From an uncultured Bacteroidales bacterium (GTDB taxonomy: Bacteria > Bacteroidota > Bacteroidia > Bacteroidales > UBA932), in assembly GCA_947367315.1 (NCBI GenBank), contig CANBDX010000007.1, positions 1 to 45,921 of the forward strand: DNA of 45,921 nt, given 5' to 3'. Shown here one piece after another: positions 45,898-45,921 of the stretch (its first letter is position 1; each line of letters starts with the position of its first letter). A program made the position numbers and the translations under genes. Below the pieces are notes generated by a model. That model saw only the letters and a program-made list of their open reading frames with translations, did no database searches and was not told the origin of the DNA.

Positions 45898-45921
45898 CAG
45901 CGGCCCCTGACCGGACCGCTG
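45898..45921 (+). terminator. Possible hairpin at the right edge
   Basis: CAGCGG (45898-45903) pairs with CCGCTG (45916-45921), with partial pairing inside. It lies 11 bases after the stop of the SusE-like gene. The window ends here, so a T-run cannot be judged and the hairpin may be only the beginning of a larger structure. Confidence 0.3.

Overview
The window looks like a Bacteroidales (Bacteroidota) chromosome. It has three SusC-type receptors and two SusD lipoproteins, fimbrillin-like lipoproteins, many lipoproteins with a short signal peptide and a Cys lipobox, and promoters of the Bacteroidota type (TTTG or TTG about 19-21 bases before TAnnTTTG). I cannot name the genus. No rRNA, tRNA, CRISPR array, transposase or phage gene was seen.

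Layout. (1) 1-5442: the tail of an unknown gene, a convergent AraC-type regulator, a secreted GH2 beta-galactosidase, and a divergent GntR/periplasmic-binding-protein regulator. (2) 5471-27732: a promoter, fourteen consecutive plus-strand genes with gaps of 0-43 bases, then a strong terminator. This looks like one 22-kb polysaccharide/uronate operon. It holds a fimbrillin/beta-helix fusion lipoprotein, a GH88 unsaturated glucuronyl hydrolase, mannonate dehydratase, a Na+/solute symporter, an RraA-fold protein, uronate isomerase, an SDR mannonate oxidoreductase, two lipoproteins sharing an unnamed domain with a 54-residue peptide gene between them, a GH39-like glycosidase, a heparinase II/III-like lyase, a short SusC-like receptor, a full SusC and a SusD. 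(3) 27770-34482: purM, purH, purD, a sialate O-acetylesterase-like gene and folD, with short palindromic intergenic repeats and an 89-base tandem duplication just before folD. (4) 34502-36693: a bidirectional terminator and a LytS/LytTR-type two-component pair on the minus strand. (5) 36899-45921: a sugar MFS transporter followed by SusC, SusD and a SusE/SusF-like lipoprotein with seven tandem binding modules, probably a starch or maltodextrin uptake locus whose enzymes lie outside the window.

How it fits together. In the large operon, surface lipoproteins and SusC/SusD would capture and import a uronic-acid-containing glycan. The lyases and GH88 would cut it in the periplasm, the symporter would bring uronate into the cytoplasm, and UxaC, UxuB and UxuA would turn glucuronate into 2-keto-3-deoxygluconate (KDG). 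No KDG kinase or KDPG aldolase is present, but an RraA-fold protein (a fold that includes pyruvate aldolases) sits inside the operon, so a direct aldolase role is a testable idea. The same 19-base element lies at the start of both the beta-galactosidase gene and the 22-kb operon, which suggests shared control. The most unusual points are the length of the single operon, the uronate pathway with a possible alternative last step, the extra receptor lacking its N-terminal domain and TonB box, the seven-module SusE-like protein, and the lipoprotein/peptide/lipoprotein trio.
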